Assembly (NCBI GenBank): GCA_002394395.1
Contig: DGTR01000024.1
Span: 1-64,000, forward strand
Direction: 5' to 3'
Origin: Bacteroidales bacterium UBA4331
Lineage (GTDB): Bacteria; Bacteroidota; Bacteroidia; Bacteroidales; Paludibacteraceae
Length of the DNA: 64,000 nucleotides
The position numbers were made by a program, and so were the translations under genes. The notes under the pieces are model-generated. The model saw only the letters and a list, made by a program, of their open reading frames with translations. It was not told where the DNA came from and did not search any database. Of this stretch, positions 34,753-43,832 are shown piece after piece (the stretch's first letter is position 1; each line of letters starts with the position of its first letter).

Positions 34753-37749
34753 ATGAAAAGATTTATCTCTCTGGCAGCCGCGTTGCTGCTCTTCGCTGCT
34801 TCGTATGCAGCTGTTACAGACGTGAGTACGCTCAGCCAACTCGCCAATGCTGTCTCGTACTCTTCGGACACTATTCATCTTACGGCGGACATCACTTATG
34901 GGGACGCCGACGGAGTGCTGTATGTACCCGCCAACAAGACCTGTGTCATTGACATGGATCTGCACAACCTCCAACGGAACGTGACCCATTCCGCCAACAC
35001 CATCCGTCCGGCTATCACCATAGGACGTGGCGCCAACCTCACGCTCATCGACGGTGGGGTAATCTGCAACAACACGCTCGTGGATGCATCTGTCCAGCCC
35101 TGCGCGGTCTATATGCCCGGCGACAAATCCGTGCTGAACCTTGAGAGCACGACCCTCGTCGGATTGATAAACAATAGCCAAGCACCTAATGCCTATGGCA
35201 TAATCACAGATGATCAAGAGGACATAACCATCAATGCACGTCTTGCCAATATCAACTGTCTCTATTTAAAGAACCTTACGCACGTACACACGCTCAACCT
35301 GTATCGTGTCAATTTGGGTTCGGAGAACCGCAAGAACGCCGGTGGTCTCGGTCTGAAAGCCGATGCTCCGCGCAATCTCCAAGGTACGTTTGTCATGGGT
35401 ATGTTAGACGGAACGAACCTCTCCGGCGCACAACTCTTATCGCTCATCTCGGACCAAGACATGAAGTATCTCGATTGGAACAACCCCTCTGTCTATGCGC
35501 CCCTCACCCGTGCGCAGATAGCGCAGATGACGTCCCTGCAGAGCCAGTCGTTCTATTTCTTCCCGGATCTGAACTTCTCTGTCTCTAACACCGCCGTTAC
35601 GTACACCAACTGCGACGACATCCTCAATGATGGCAAGGCGCGTTTTGACTTCCTGACCAACACCCTTTATTTGAAAAACACCGATCCGAACAACTTCAGT
35701 ACCCTTTCCGGTATCTATTGGACCGGTTTTAATCTGACCGTGGAGGTAGATGGCAGATGGCGCAGCGGGCAGATCCTTTCCTACGATGGCGATCTCACCG
35801 TTCGTGCGCATCATAGAGCCTTGACCGAAGAGGATGCCGACCTGCTATCAGTCACCTATGTAGCGGAAGAACCTTTTGCGATTCATGATGCGGATATCCG
35901 CTTTAAGGACCGCATTAAGATTTATGCCGAGAGCGACCGGACACACAACCCGGCTTTCTTATGCCGCGATATCTTTGTAGAGGACAGCTGGCTGGACGCT
36001 TTTGGCAAGAGTCCTTCACCGGTAGCCAATTACAGAAATGCGTATGTCTTCAAAGCCAGCGTCAAGGTCGGCTCCTTCAGGAACAACGATGTTATTCAGA
36101 TCGAACCGCAGTTCACGCAGTATTACCTCCACGTACAGTCTAACGGCAGAGGAACCGTCACCGGCGAAGGCTGGTACAACGAAGGCACCGAAGTCACTAT
36201 CTCCGCCACCCCCAACGAGGGTTACTATTTCGATCGCTGGAATGAGGATAACTCCCATGAGGCGACCCGCACCGTTACCGTCACCGAAGATTCGTACTAC
36301 ACCGCTATCTTCCTTCCCGAGGTAGTCATCAACTACTACGATATCAACGTTGTTTCCTCCGACGAGACCATGGGTACTGTCTCCGGCGGCGGCACACATA
36401 TCGAAGAAGGACAGCCCGTGAGCATGACCGCTACCCCGAACTCCGGATATGAGTTCATGTATTGGACGAACCTCCAAGGCTATCGTTTCATAACCAACCC
36501 GCTCTCCTATACCGTGGGCGCTTCGGATACCTATACCGCGCATTTCCGCGAGATACCTAATTATACCTCGTATAGCATCCATCTCAACGGCACGCAAATC
36601 ACTTCCAATAACCAGAATGACGTCCTCGGCGACGGCGTCTGGGCATACGACGAGACGACTAACACCCTCACTACGATGGCGAAAAAGACCTATTCTATCA
36701 CCAACACCGACTTCATCGATAACTATATCGCCGATCCGGTGACCATCGTCCTGAACCACTCCATCACCATCAATGCTTCGACGACCGACACCAATAATGA
36801 CGTTGTGTTGTATAGTGCTTACGGCTTCCATATCACCGGTACGCCGAAACAACGTCTGACCATTAACGGCACCGACATGCGCCTGATCTATGCGGCCTTC
36901 GGACCGGTGGTTATTGACAATGTGGTGATGTTAGATGCCGAGCAAACGATCACCTCTTGGGGCGAGACCAACCTCACCACCAAGTGCGCCGTGCAGCTGA
37001 AAGGTTCCGATGATGCCATGACCGTCAATGGTGCCGATGTATATATCAAGACTTCGGGAAGCAGCCTCTTTAAAGTCACCAACCGCACCGATGCGAACCT
37101 CTCGCTCATCCGGGCGGATATTATCTCCGGTGCAATGGACGGTACGTCGCTCAATATATCTAATGATGTAAACCGCTATATCCTCCATTACAGCAACGCG
37201 GATCTGGAGGATATCTGTCCTGTTTACGGCGGCTTCGGATTCCATTATCCCGGAGAGATCATTACCATTGAGGCTTGCCCGAAAGATGGATATCTCTTCG
37301 CGCAGTGGTCCGATGGCGTCACCGACAACCCGCGTGTCATCACCATGCCGGAGCATAATCTCTATCTCGACCCGATTGTAGAGGTGGATGAGTCGTTCGT
37401 TCCGAAGGGCGCGATCATCACTGCCGATGCTACCGAAGGACAAGGTTCCATCATCGGCTTCACCTCCGGATGGTACACCGAAGGCACACAACTCTCCATC
37501 ACGGCGCAGGCTGCAGAGGGCTACGAGTTCGTGGAATGGTCCGACGGCGTAACCGATAACCCGCGTGCCATCACCGTAGAGGACGGCAAGAACATCAACA
37601 TCACCGCAGTCTTCAAAAACGCCGGAGACACTACCGGTATTGAAAATCATACATCTGAAATCATAAATCATAAATTCCTCAAAGACGGCATCCTGTATAT
37701 CGAGCGCAACGGCAAGACCTACAATGCCCAAGGTCAAATAGCCAAATAA
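34753..37749 (+). CDS. large surface protein with InlB-type repeats and C-terminal motif
   Basis: 998 residues. Signal peptide MKRFISLAAALLLFAASYA. A beta-helix-like N-terminal half follows (LSQLANAVSYSSDTIHLTADITYG, LTLIDGGVICNNTLV). InlB B-repeats come next (SATPNEGYYFDRWNEDNSHE, TATPNSGYEFMYWTNLQGY), then a cohesin-like segment (DVLGDGVWAYDETTNTLTT). Two further repeats follow (CPKDGYLFAQWSDGVTDNP, AAEGYEFVEWSDGVTDNP). A heptamer-encoded linker (ENHTSEIINH) leads to the 25-residue motif KFLKDGILYIERNGK ... AQGQIAK. It shares its architecture with the genes at 28101 and 29261, so these are local duplicates that diverged. Confidence 0.75.
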   Translation: MKRFISLAAALLLFAASYAAVTDVSTLSQLANAVSYSSDTIHLTADITYGDADGVLYVPANKTCVIDMDLHNLQRNVTHSANTIRPAITIGRGANLTLIDGGVICNNTLVDASVQPCAVYMPGDKSVLNLESTTLVGLINNSQAPNAYGIITDDQEDITINARLANINCLYLKNLTHVHTLNLYRVNLGSENRKNAGGLGLKADAPRNLQGTFVMGMLDGTNLSGAQLLSLISDQDMKYLDWNNPSVYAPLTRAQIAQMTSLQSQSFYFFPDLNFSVSNTAVTYTNCDDILNDGKARFDFLTNTLYLKNTDPNNFSTLSGIYWTGFNLTVEVDGRWRSGQILSYDGDLTVRAHHRALTEEDADLLSVTYVAEEPFAIHDADIRFKDRIKIYAESDRTHNPAFLCRDIFVEDSWLDAFGKSPSPVANYRNAYVFKASVKVGSFRNNDVIQIEPQFTQYYLHVQSNGRGTVTGEGWYNEGTEVTISATPNEGYYFDRWNEDNSHEATRTVTVTEDSYYTAIFLPEVVINYYDINVVSSDETMGTVSGGGTHIEEGQPVSMTATPNSGYEFMYWTNLQGYRFITNPLSYTVGASDTYTAHFREIPNYTSYSIHLNGTQITSNNQNDVLGDGVWAYDETTNTLTTMAKKTYSITNTDFIDNYIADPVTIVLNHSITINASTTDTNNDVVLYSAYGFHITGTPKQRLTINGTDMRLIYAAFGPVVIDNVVMLDAEQTITSWGETNLTTKCAVQLKGSDDAMTVNGADVYIKTSGSSLFKVTNRTDANLSLIRADIISGAMDGTSLNISNDVNRYILHYSNADLEDICPVYGGFGFHYPGEIITIEACPKDGYLFAQWSDGVTDNPRVITMPEHNLYLDPIVEVDESFVPKGAIITADATEGQGSIIGFTSGWYTEGTQLSITAQAAEGYEFVEWSDGVTDNPRAITVEDGKNINITAVFKNAGDTTGIENHTSEIINHKFLKDGILYIERNGKTYNAQGQIAK
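37641..37677 (+). repeat. in-frame heptamer repeat (AAATCAT family)
   Basis: AAATCAT, ACATCTG, AAATCAT, AAATCAT are translated as ENHTSEIINHK immediately before the C-terminal motif of the surface protein. Confidence 0.85.
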
Positions 37750-37754
37750 ATAGT

Positions 37755-37784
37755 ACCTGGTAAATGACCAAATGGTAAATAAAA
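37755..37784. repeat. intergenic repeat (TGGTAAA family)
   Basis: TGGTAAA, TGACCAAA, TGGTAAA units just upstream of the histidine kinase promoter. Same family as 47502, 54232 and 56507. Confidence 0.8.
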
Positions 37785-37816
37785 TTTGCGTATCTTGCAA
37801 AAATGTTGTATCTTTG
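37785..37816 (+). promoter_or_regulatory. Bacteroidetes promoter for the two-component pair
   Basis: TTTG 37785-37788, a 20-bp spacer and TATCTTTG 37809-37816. The ATG at 37825 follows only 8 bp after the box, so the transcript should be leaderless or nearly so. Confidence 0.85.
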
Positions 37817-37824
37817 CACCCGAA

Positions 37825-39657
37825 ATGAGAAAGATACTGACTATATGGATCGTTTTTCTCTCCGTCATGGCTGTCTCGGCCATGACGCGAGAGGAGGTCG
37901 ATGCGCAGGTGGACAGCGCGTATAATGCCGCGATGGCGGGGCAGATCGAGCAGGCTATCTCCATCAACAAGGACGGTTTGGCTTTAGTGCCGGAGGACTC
38001 CATGAGTTGGAGATGCGAGTTCTACTCCTGCCTCCTCTATTGCTATCACCGCCTTGGCGACTACCAGCAGGCGCTGTTCTATGGCGAGGAGTGTCTCAAC
38101 TACGACGAGCAGTACGGCGAGCCGCAGGACCTCTCCGCCTCCTTAGGCAACCTCGCGGGGATCTACTCTTCCTCCGGGCGACAGGACGTAGCCGAGGAAT
38201 ATCTCCGGCGGGCAATCGCCATCGAGCAGCAACTCTTGCAGACGGAGACGGACTATTCCCCGAAATCCCTTGCCATCCGGCAGGCGATGTTAGGCGAGGT
38301 ATTGCTCTCCAAGAGTGACGCTCTCACGGACTCCGCCAAGACAGCAACGCTCCACGAGGCGCTCGCCCTCACCGAACAGGCGCTGCAGACCGACCGTACC
38401 CTCGGACGGAAGCTCCAGGAAGGTATGCGGCTTGCCCAGATCGGGCATATATACGAAGCCTTAGGTGACGCGCACAAAGCGAAAGACTATACCTCTCAAG
38501 CCCTCGATATAGCTCGCGAGACCGGCAATAAGATGACCGAAGTACTCTGCCTCTTGCAACTCGAGAGGTACGCCGAGGCTGCCGAGCGGGCACACGAACT
38601 CGGATTCAAGAAACAGGAGTTTCAAGCCTGCGATAAACTCTACGCCCGCGCCAAAGCTGCCGGCAGACACGCCGAGGCGTTGGAGTGGCTCGAACGGGCG
38701 CGTGTGCTCCATGAAGCCCTTCAGAACGAAGACACGCAGCGCCAGCTCACCATCGCGCAGGTCGCCTACGACACCTATCGGAAGGAACAACTCCTGGCGG
38801 ACCAACTGCAGCAACTGCGGCAGAAACAGACACGACTGAGAGCTCTGCTCTTCTTCGTCCTGCTCGCCCTGCTCGTCATCGCCTTACTCGTCGGGCTGGT
38901 TATCCTCCTGCGGAAGCGCAATACCCTCATCGCCCGGCAGGCTGCCGATAAGAAACGCCAGTACGGCATCCTCAGCCATGACCTCCGCAATCCTGTCATG
39001 GCGCAGCAACAACTGCTGCAGATGCTCTATACGAACTATGAGCACTACGCCCCCGAAGAGGTGCATACCCTTGTCGGGCAACTCCTCGCCGGCAGCGATA
39101 ACCAGCTGGCGCTCCTCCGTAACCTCCAGGAGATAGTACAACTCGATCGACAGGCACGGTGCTTCCGGGTCGATCAACTCGACCTCGCGGCCGTACTGCG
39201 CGACACCGTACCTGACATACAGAGCGCTGCCCTGCTCAAGAACGTGACCATCGACCTCCATGCCGACCGACTCCTCGTCGAGACCGACCGGGAGATGATC
39301 CGTACCGTGCTGCGTAACCTCCTCAGTAACGCCATCAAGTTCTCGCCCAAAGGCAGTACCGTTGAGGTCGGTACGATCCCGCCGGCTGCCTTCTACGTCC
39401 GCGACCACGGAGTGGGAATGACCCACAAGCAGATACAGCATATCCTCACCGATCAGAAGCAGATCGAGCCCTCCGCCGGTACGGACGGCGAGAGCGGGAC
39501 CGGGTATGGACTGGTCCTTTGCCGGGAACTGCTCGCGCTATGCAACGGAAAGATGGATATACAATCCGTCCAGGGCGAAGGAACAACGTTTACCATTGAT
39601 TTACAAAACGCTTATTACCCCCGAAATAAACAATATGAACATAGCTGTACTCGATGA
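37825..39657 (+). CDS. TPR-containing membrane sensor histidine kinase
   Basis: 610 residues from ATG 37825; the frame is open upstream but only through the promoter. Signal peptide, then a periplasmic TPR array to about 330 (SMSWRCEFYSCLLYCYHRLGDYQQALFYGEECLNY and later repeats). A coiled stretch and a membrane helix follow (LLFFVLLALLVIALLVGLVILL). The kinase has an H-box ILSHDLRNPVM (His385), N-box RTVLRNLLSNAIKFS, G1 DHGVGM and G2 GTGYGLVL. Periplasmic TPR kinases of this type are common in Bacteroidetes. The partner regulator overlaps its 3' end by 23 bp. The start is probably read from a leaderless mRNA. Confidence 0.9.
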   Translation: MRKILTIWIVFLSVMAVSAMTREEVDAQVDSAYNAAMAGQIEQAISINKDGLALVPEDSMSWRCEFYSCLLYCYHRLGDYQQALFYGEECLNYDEQYGEPQDLSASLGNLAGIYSSSGRQDVAEEYLRRAIAIEQQLLQTETDYSPKSLAIRQAMLGEVLLSKSDALTDSAKTATLHEALALTEQALQTDRTLGRKLQEGMRLAQIGHIYEALGDAHKAKDYTSQALDIARETGNKMTEVLCLLQLERYAEAAERAHELGFKKQEFQACDKLYARAKAAGRHAEALEWLERARVLHEALQNEDTQRQLTIAQVAYDTYRKEQLLADQLQQLRQKQTRLRALLFFVLLALLVIALLVGLVILLRKRNTLIARQAADKKRQYGILSHDLRNPVMAQQQLLQMLYTNYEHYAPEEVHTLVGQLLAGSDNQLALLRNLQEIVQLDRQARCFRVDQLDLAAVLRDTVPDIQSAALLKNVTIDLHADRLLVETDREMIRTVLRNLLSNAIKFSPKGSTVEVGTIPPAAFYVRDHGVGMTHKQIQHILTDQKQIEPSAGTDGESGTGYGLVLCRELLALCNGKMDIQSVQGEGTTFTIDLQNAYYPRNKQYEHSCTR

Positions 39658-40261
39658 CCATGAACTGATACGCGTCGGCATCGCCGGTGTACTACAGTCC
39701 ACGCCTCATACCATCACCCTCAGTGTTCCTACAGCCGACCAGCTCTTCGAGGCGCTGCAAGCCGGCACACCATGTGACATTCTCCTGCTCGACATCCTCA
39801 TGCCGGATACCAACGGCGTGGATGTCGCCCAAAGGCTCAGGAACGACTATCCCTCCATCAAGATCATCGTCCTCTCTATCGACAACCGGGAGTTTACCCT
39901 CATAAAACTGCTCAAGATCGGCATGGACGGCTTCGTCAGCAAGAGCTCTCCCCTGTCGGACATCCCCTTAGCTATCGACTCCGTCGCCGACGGCGTACCC
40001 TTCTACGGCAGAGATATATCCATCCTTATTCGCGATATCACCGACGCCAAACTCAATAACAAGAATATCGCTTCCCTTACCAAACGTGAACTCGAGATCA
40101 TCGAGGCCTGCTGCGCAGGCAAACTCGGCAAGGAGATCGCTGATGAGTTTCATATCTCCATCCGCGCCGTGAACTCTCATAAGACCAATATCTTCAACAA
40201 ACTCGGTCTCTCTTCCTCCGTCGAGATGGTCCGCTTCGCCCTCCAGCACGGCATCATCTAA
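39635..40261 (+). CDS. LuxR-type (NarL/FixJ) response regulator
   Basis: 208 residues from ATG 39635 (MNIAVLDDHELIRVGIAGVL). Receiver domain with phospho-acceptor Asp53 (CDILLLDILMPD) and the Lys-containing FVSKSSP. The C-terminal HTH is KRELEIIEACCAGKLGKEIADEFHISIRAVNSHKTNIFNKLGLSS. It is the partner of the overlapping kinase gene. Targets are unknown; the surface-protein cluster upstream is a candidate but there is no direct evidence. Terminator at 40283-40311. Confidence 0.93.
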   Translation: MNIAVLDDHELIRVGIAGVLQSTPHTITLSVPTADQLFEALQAGTPCDILLLDILMPDTNGVDVAQRLRNDYPSIKIIVLSIDNREFTLIKLLKIGMDGFVSKSSPLSDIPLAIDSVADGVPFYGRDISILIRDITDAKLNNKNIASLTKRELEIIEACCAGKLGKEIADEFHISIRAVNSHKTNIFNKLGLSSSVEMVRFALQHGII

Positions 40262-40279
40262 CCCTAACCCCTAACCCCA
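40260..40279. repeat. intergenic heptamer repeat (ACCCTAA family)
   Basis: ACCCTAA, CCCCTAA, CCCC between the response regulator stop and its terminator. Related to 25784-25806. Confidence 0.6.
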
Positions 40280-40282
40280 TTC

Positions 40283-40311
40283 AGGCTCACTCTGTAGTGA
40301 GCCTTTTTTTT
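40283..40311 (+). terminator. intrinsic terminator of the two-component operon
   Basis: AGGCTCACT (40283-40291), loop CTGT, AGTGAGCCT (40296-40304), then a T-run to 40311. Confidence 0.92.
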
Positions 40312-40339
40312 CGTCTCCTGGGGCTCCATCAAAAAACCG

Positions 40340-40468
40340 ATGCCCCTCAACCGCTTTGGTATGCTCCTCAAGAAAGCTGAGTATCAAAACAAAATGGTAG
40401 GAGCCTCCCGTACCCGCGGATGGATTGTTAGAGAAAGAGGCATGGAGGAGGTGAATGCAGCCCTGTAG
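40340..40468 (+). other. possible gene remnant, 42 codons
   Basis: An ATG-to-TAG frame encodes a basic, well-composed peptide (MPLNRFGMLLKKAEYQNKMV, then GASRTRGWIVRERGMEEVNAAL) that looks like real coding sequence. It lacks a promoter and sits just after a terminator. It is probably the tail of a lost gene or a very small protein. The rest of 40312-40510 shows nothing. Confidence 0.35.
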
Positions 40469-40510
40469 GTCCATAATAGCCATCGTGCATTAAAAAATAT
40501 TCGATTTTCC

Positions 40511-40541
40511 TTGCATATGTCATAAAAAAGCAGTATCTTTG
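40511..40541 (+). promoter_or_regulatory. Bacteroidetes promoter for the AraC-type regulator
   Basis: TTG 40511-40513, a 20-bp spacer and TATCTTTG 40534-40541, 44 bp before the ATG. Confidence 0.8.
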
Positions 40542-40584
40542 CGGCGGATTTTGGATAACAGACCTAAAACATGGCACTTTTTTG

Positions 40585-41477
40585 ATGTCTCAGGTAGAAA
40601 AAAAGGAAATATTACAAGAGATCACTCCTCTGGAGGAACATGATTTTATGTACGTTGCAGATCGTCATAAGGCAGGATATGATTATCCGCTGCACCGGCA
40701 TGAGTTGTTTGAACTCAATTTTGTGGAGCATGGAGCCGGTTGTGAGCGTATTGTAGGGATTCCGTTGAGTTTTTAGGAGAGTATGATTTGGTGCTGATTA
40801 CCTCACCGAATTTGGAGCATCAATGGGCACAGGGGAATTGCCAAAGCAAAGATATTCACGAAGTGACCATCCAATTCTACCTTGATTTCAAAAACAGCAA
40901 GTTCTTTGATACCAACCCAATGCGTTCGATCAAACAAATGTTCATTCGGGCGCAGCGCGGTCTCTCTTTCCCATTTTCGGCGATAATGATGGTATATCCG
41001 AGGATCATGAGATTATCGCAAATCAAGGAAGGTTTTTATTCTTTAATGGAGCTCTTTAATATACTTTACGAGTTATCGAAATTTGACGATGCCCGCGAAT
41101 TGTCTTCTTCCTCTTTCGCGCGCGTACAAACTAATATGGAGAGCAGACGCGTAGCCAAAGTGAAAGACTTTATCGCAGCCCATTATATAGAAGAGATTCG
41201 CCTGAATCAAATGAGTAAAATGGTCAATATGTCACCTACCGCCTTTTCCCGTTTTTTCAAACTGCGGACAGGAAAAACGCTGGCCGAATATATTGTGGAT
41301 GTACGTCTTGGGCACGCTACGCGCATGCTGATAGACACCAAAGAGCCTGTATCGCAAATCTGTTTCTCTTGCGGATTCAATACACTCACTAATTTCAACC
41401 GCCTTTTCAAGAAGCGGAAAGGTTGTTCTCCAACCGAATTTCGGGAAAAATATACGAAAACAAAGGTAATAGTGTAG
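40585..41477 (+). pseudogene. AraC-family transcriptional regulator interrupted by a 1-nt frameshift
   Basis: The first frame (ATG 40585 to stop 40776) encodes a cupin-like sensor start (ADRHKAGYDYPLHRHELFELNFVEHGAGCERIVG). The second frame continues from about 40760 with YDLVLITSPNLEHQW. It ends in a typical AraC HTH pair (KVKDFIAAHYIEEIRLNQMSKMVNMSPTAFSRFF and CFSCGFNTLTNFNRLFKKRKGCSPTEFRE). Adding one G to the GGG at 40756-40758 restores GDSVEFLGEYDLV and a single frame of about 298 residues. This is therefore a real inactivation, a phase-variable G-run or a sequence error. Position at the head of the mannan locus makes it the likely regulator. The next promoter (TAATTTTG at 41519-41526) drives the mannanase. 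Confidence 0.8.
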
Positions 41478-41550
41478 CATCTGCTAAAAAAGTGTCAGTG
41501 TATATCAAAAAATAGCAGTAATTTTGCAGCGTATTTTGCAAAGTACTGCT

Positions 41551-42660
41551 ATGAGAAACAAAATTATCCTCTTTTCGCTTCTGTTAAGTTGCGTCGGTTG
41601 CAAGGCTCAGAACGTGCCTGAACAACTGCAACCCACTGTATCCTATACCTTGTGTAACTCCAATGCCACTGCCGAGGCGCAGCAACTTTGGAGCGTTTTG
41701 TGTTCCGAATACGGTAAGCGTGCTGTGAGCGGCGTGGTAGCTAATGTGGATTGGAACACCCGTGAGACGGAGAACGTCTATCAATGGACGGGCAAGTACC
41801 CTGCGCTGAACGTATTCGACTTCATCAATATCCATGCCTCCAAGGATGTGAACAAACAAGGCTGGCTGGACTACAGTGACCTCACTCCCGTTACCGATTG
41901 GCATGAGGCAGGCGGTGTGGTCGGTTGTATGTGGCATTGGCAAGTGCCAGCCAACAACGGCACAAACTATACCTGTTCGCCGGGTTCCGAACCCGGGCAG
42001 ACAAGTTTTGACCCGTCGAAAGTGAATGATCCCTCTTCCGATGAGTACAAGCGTATGGTCAAAGACATCGACCAGGTGGCAGGGTATCTGAAGAAGATGC
42101 AGAAACGCGGTATTCCCGTCATCTGGCGTCCGCTGCACGAGGCGTCCGGCAACACCACCGAGTTCGCAGGTGGCGGTGCATGGTTCTGGTGGGGAGCCAA
42201 GGGACCGGAAGTGTACAAGCAACTATGGCGGTTCCTATACGACCGCATGGTCAACTATCACAAACTGAACAACCTTATCTGGGTATGGAACTCGCAAGTG
42301 GGCGACTGGGACTGGTATCCGGGAGATGATGTGGTGGACGTAGTGGGACGTGACAGTTACTATGCGCTGCAATATCCCTTGGCAAAAGAGTTCAATGAAC
42401 TCAAATCACACTATCCGAATAAACTCATCTGCCTTGCCGAATGTGGTAACGGTGATGAGGTGGATATGTCGTTGTGGTCGAAGATATGGAATGAAGGAAG
42501 CCGCTGGAGTTGGTTCATGACGTGGTACGACTACAACTACAACAACGGTACGAGTGACGAGCACCAGTTTGCCGGAGAAGCGTGGTGGCAAGATGCCTTC
42601 AACAGCGGTACGGTCATTGACCGCGAAGAGATGAAAAGACTGCTGAAAGGTACAAAGTGA
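41551..42660 (+). CDS. GH26 beta-mannanase (lipoprotein or secreted)
   Basis: 369 residues from ATG 41551 (MRNKIILFSLLLSCVGCKAQ), a signal with a lipobox-like cysteine. GH26 features: IPVIWRPLHEASGNTTEFAGG with acid/base Glu197, WFWWGAKGPEVYKQLWRFLYDRM, and nucleophile Glu297 in KLICLAECGNGDEV. It cleaves beta-1,4-mannan or galacto-/glucomannan. With a lipid anchor it could act on the surface or in the periplasm. It is the first enzyme gene after the regulator. Confidence 0.92.
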   Translation: MRNKIILFSLLLSCVGCKAQNVPEQLQPTVSYTLCNSNATAEAQQLWSVLCSEYGKRAVSGVVANVDWNTRETENVYQWTGKYPALNVFDFINIHASKDVNKQGWLDYSDLTPVTDWHEAGGVVGCMWHWQVPANNGTNYTCSPGSEPGQTSFDPSKVNDPSSDEYKRMVKDIDQVAGYLKKMQKRGIPVIWRPLHEASGNTTEFAGGGAWFWWGAKGPEVYKQLWRFLYDRMVNYHKLNNLIWVWNSQVGDWDWYPGDDVVDVVGRDSYYALQYPLAKEFNELKSHYPNKLICLAECGNGDEVDMSLWSKIWNEGSRWSWFMTWYDYNYNNGTSDEHQFAGEAWWQDAFNSGTVIDREEMKRLLKGTK

Positions 42661-42672
42661 CAAAGTACAAAT
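42646..42672. repeat. repeat (GTACAAA family) spanning the mannanase stop
   Basis: GGTACAAA, GTGACAAA, GTACAAAT units include the last codons and stop of the mannanase gene. Reverse orientation of the family at 43846 and 48844. Confidence 0.7.
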
Positions 42673-42682
42673 TTATTCAAAG

Positions 42683-43831
42683 ATGCACACATATAGATAC
42701 ATAGTAACCATCCTCCTTTGTACATGGTCCATTGTGGCTTTGTCCCTTGAAAAGACCATCCTGCTTGGTCCGAAGACCATCGGCAAGGCTTGGCGGGACA
42801 ATATCGTGCTGGAGCCGCGCCATTTTGCGGATGCGAAAGCCGGCGATATTGTCACTGTCTATAATGACAAAGCCAAAGGCACGGCGCAAGGGGCTTTCCA
42901 AAATCCGTCCGACTGGCAGGGCGTTGCGCCTGAATACGGTTATTTCGGTATAGCAGGACCATTCCGCATGACCTTGACCGAGGATATATTAAGGATTGCG
43001 CGCACGCATGGGATAGCCATCGGCGGACACGACTACCGTATCTTACGCGTCACACTGACGGATGCAGCGGATTTTGCAGAGACCGTTGTGTGGAAAAGTG
43101 GTCCTGTGAAGATGAAAAACGACTGGAGTGCCAGTGCCGAGATAGCAGGACGCTGTTTCGAGCATCTCGATATAGGCGACGGCTTGCGTCTGCATATCAG
43201 CCATGTGGAGGAAGGGGCAGCCTGCAAGTTGATGGACTTCACGTGGAACGCACTCGATCCTTCGGTAGATGGCGTGCCCGTGGGTGGTGACAACTATACA
43301 TGGTCTGTCTGGTCGCGTGCCCCGCTGCTCAAACTGCAGTTGGCAGGTTACGGCGCGCAGACCGCTATGCGCATAGGCGGAAAAGGCTATCGTCTGGACA
43401 GCATCGGTATCGTAAAGCAAATAGGCGAGGTAAGTGAAGACCTGACTAACGCCCAGCGTGCACCACGCGAATATGTACTCCAACCCGGAGAACTGTTCCA
43501 TGGGGAGAAATACTTTGCACCGGACTGGAGCGGCAGCTTATCCATCAACGCTGCTCCTTTCCAGGAGTGCACGGAGAACGACGTGCTCATCATCTCTTAT
43601 CGTCTGGATGATGCGGCGGTAGCAGCCGGAACGAAAGCCCAACTTTCCATCCGCGATGCACATTGGCATGAGATAACAGGAGCCACAGAACCCGTATGGT
43701 ATCCTTTGGACGGCACCGATGTGGTCTATATGTTCGACCCTGTCGCTTTAGACAAGGTCAAGACCCGCGGACTGATCGTAACCGGAGTGGGCTTTACATT
43801 AACCAAAATCGAAATACTATCTGCACAATAA
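42683..43831 (+). CDS. predicted surface glycan-binding protein, three beta-sandwich modules
   Basis: 382 residues with a signal peptide whose core (TILLCTWSIVALSL) is partly repeat-derived. Three modules of about 110 residues follow. Each begins near a W/V-x-G-P-type strand, contains F-x-x-x-x-x-GD-x-[IL]-x-[VL] and ends in G-[IL]-x-[IV]-x-G-x-x-[YF]-x-[IL] (AKAGDIVTVYND ... GIAIGGHDYRILRVTL; LDIGDGLRLHIS ... IGGKGYRLDSIGIV; TENDVLIISYRL ... GLIVTGVGFTLTKIEIL). The same module occurs in the proteins at 48821 and 50167. Position between a mannanase and SusC argues for mannan binding. Confidence 0.65.
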   Translation: MHTYRYIVTILLCTWSIVALSLEKTILLGPKTIGKAWRDNIVLEPRHFADAKAGDIVTVYNDKAKGTAQGAFQNPSDWQGVAPEYGYFGIAGPFRMTLTEDILRIARTHGIAIGGHDYRILRVTLTDAADFAETVVWKSGPVKMKNDWSASAEIAGRCFEHLDIGDGLRLHISHVEEGAACKLMDFTWNALDPSVDGVPVGGDNYTWSVWSRAPLLKLQLAGYGAQTAMRIGGKGYRLDSIGIVKQIGEVSEDLTNAQRAPREYVLQPGELFHGEKYFAPDWSGSLSINAAPFQECTENDVLIISYRLDDAAVAAGTKAQLSIRDAHWHEITGATEPVWYPLDGTDVVYMFDPVALDKVKTRGLIVTGVGFTLTKIEILSAQ

Positions 43832-43832
43832 T

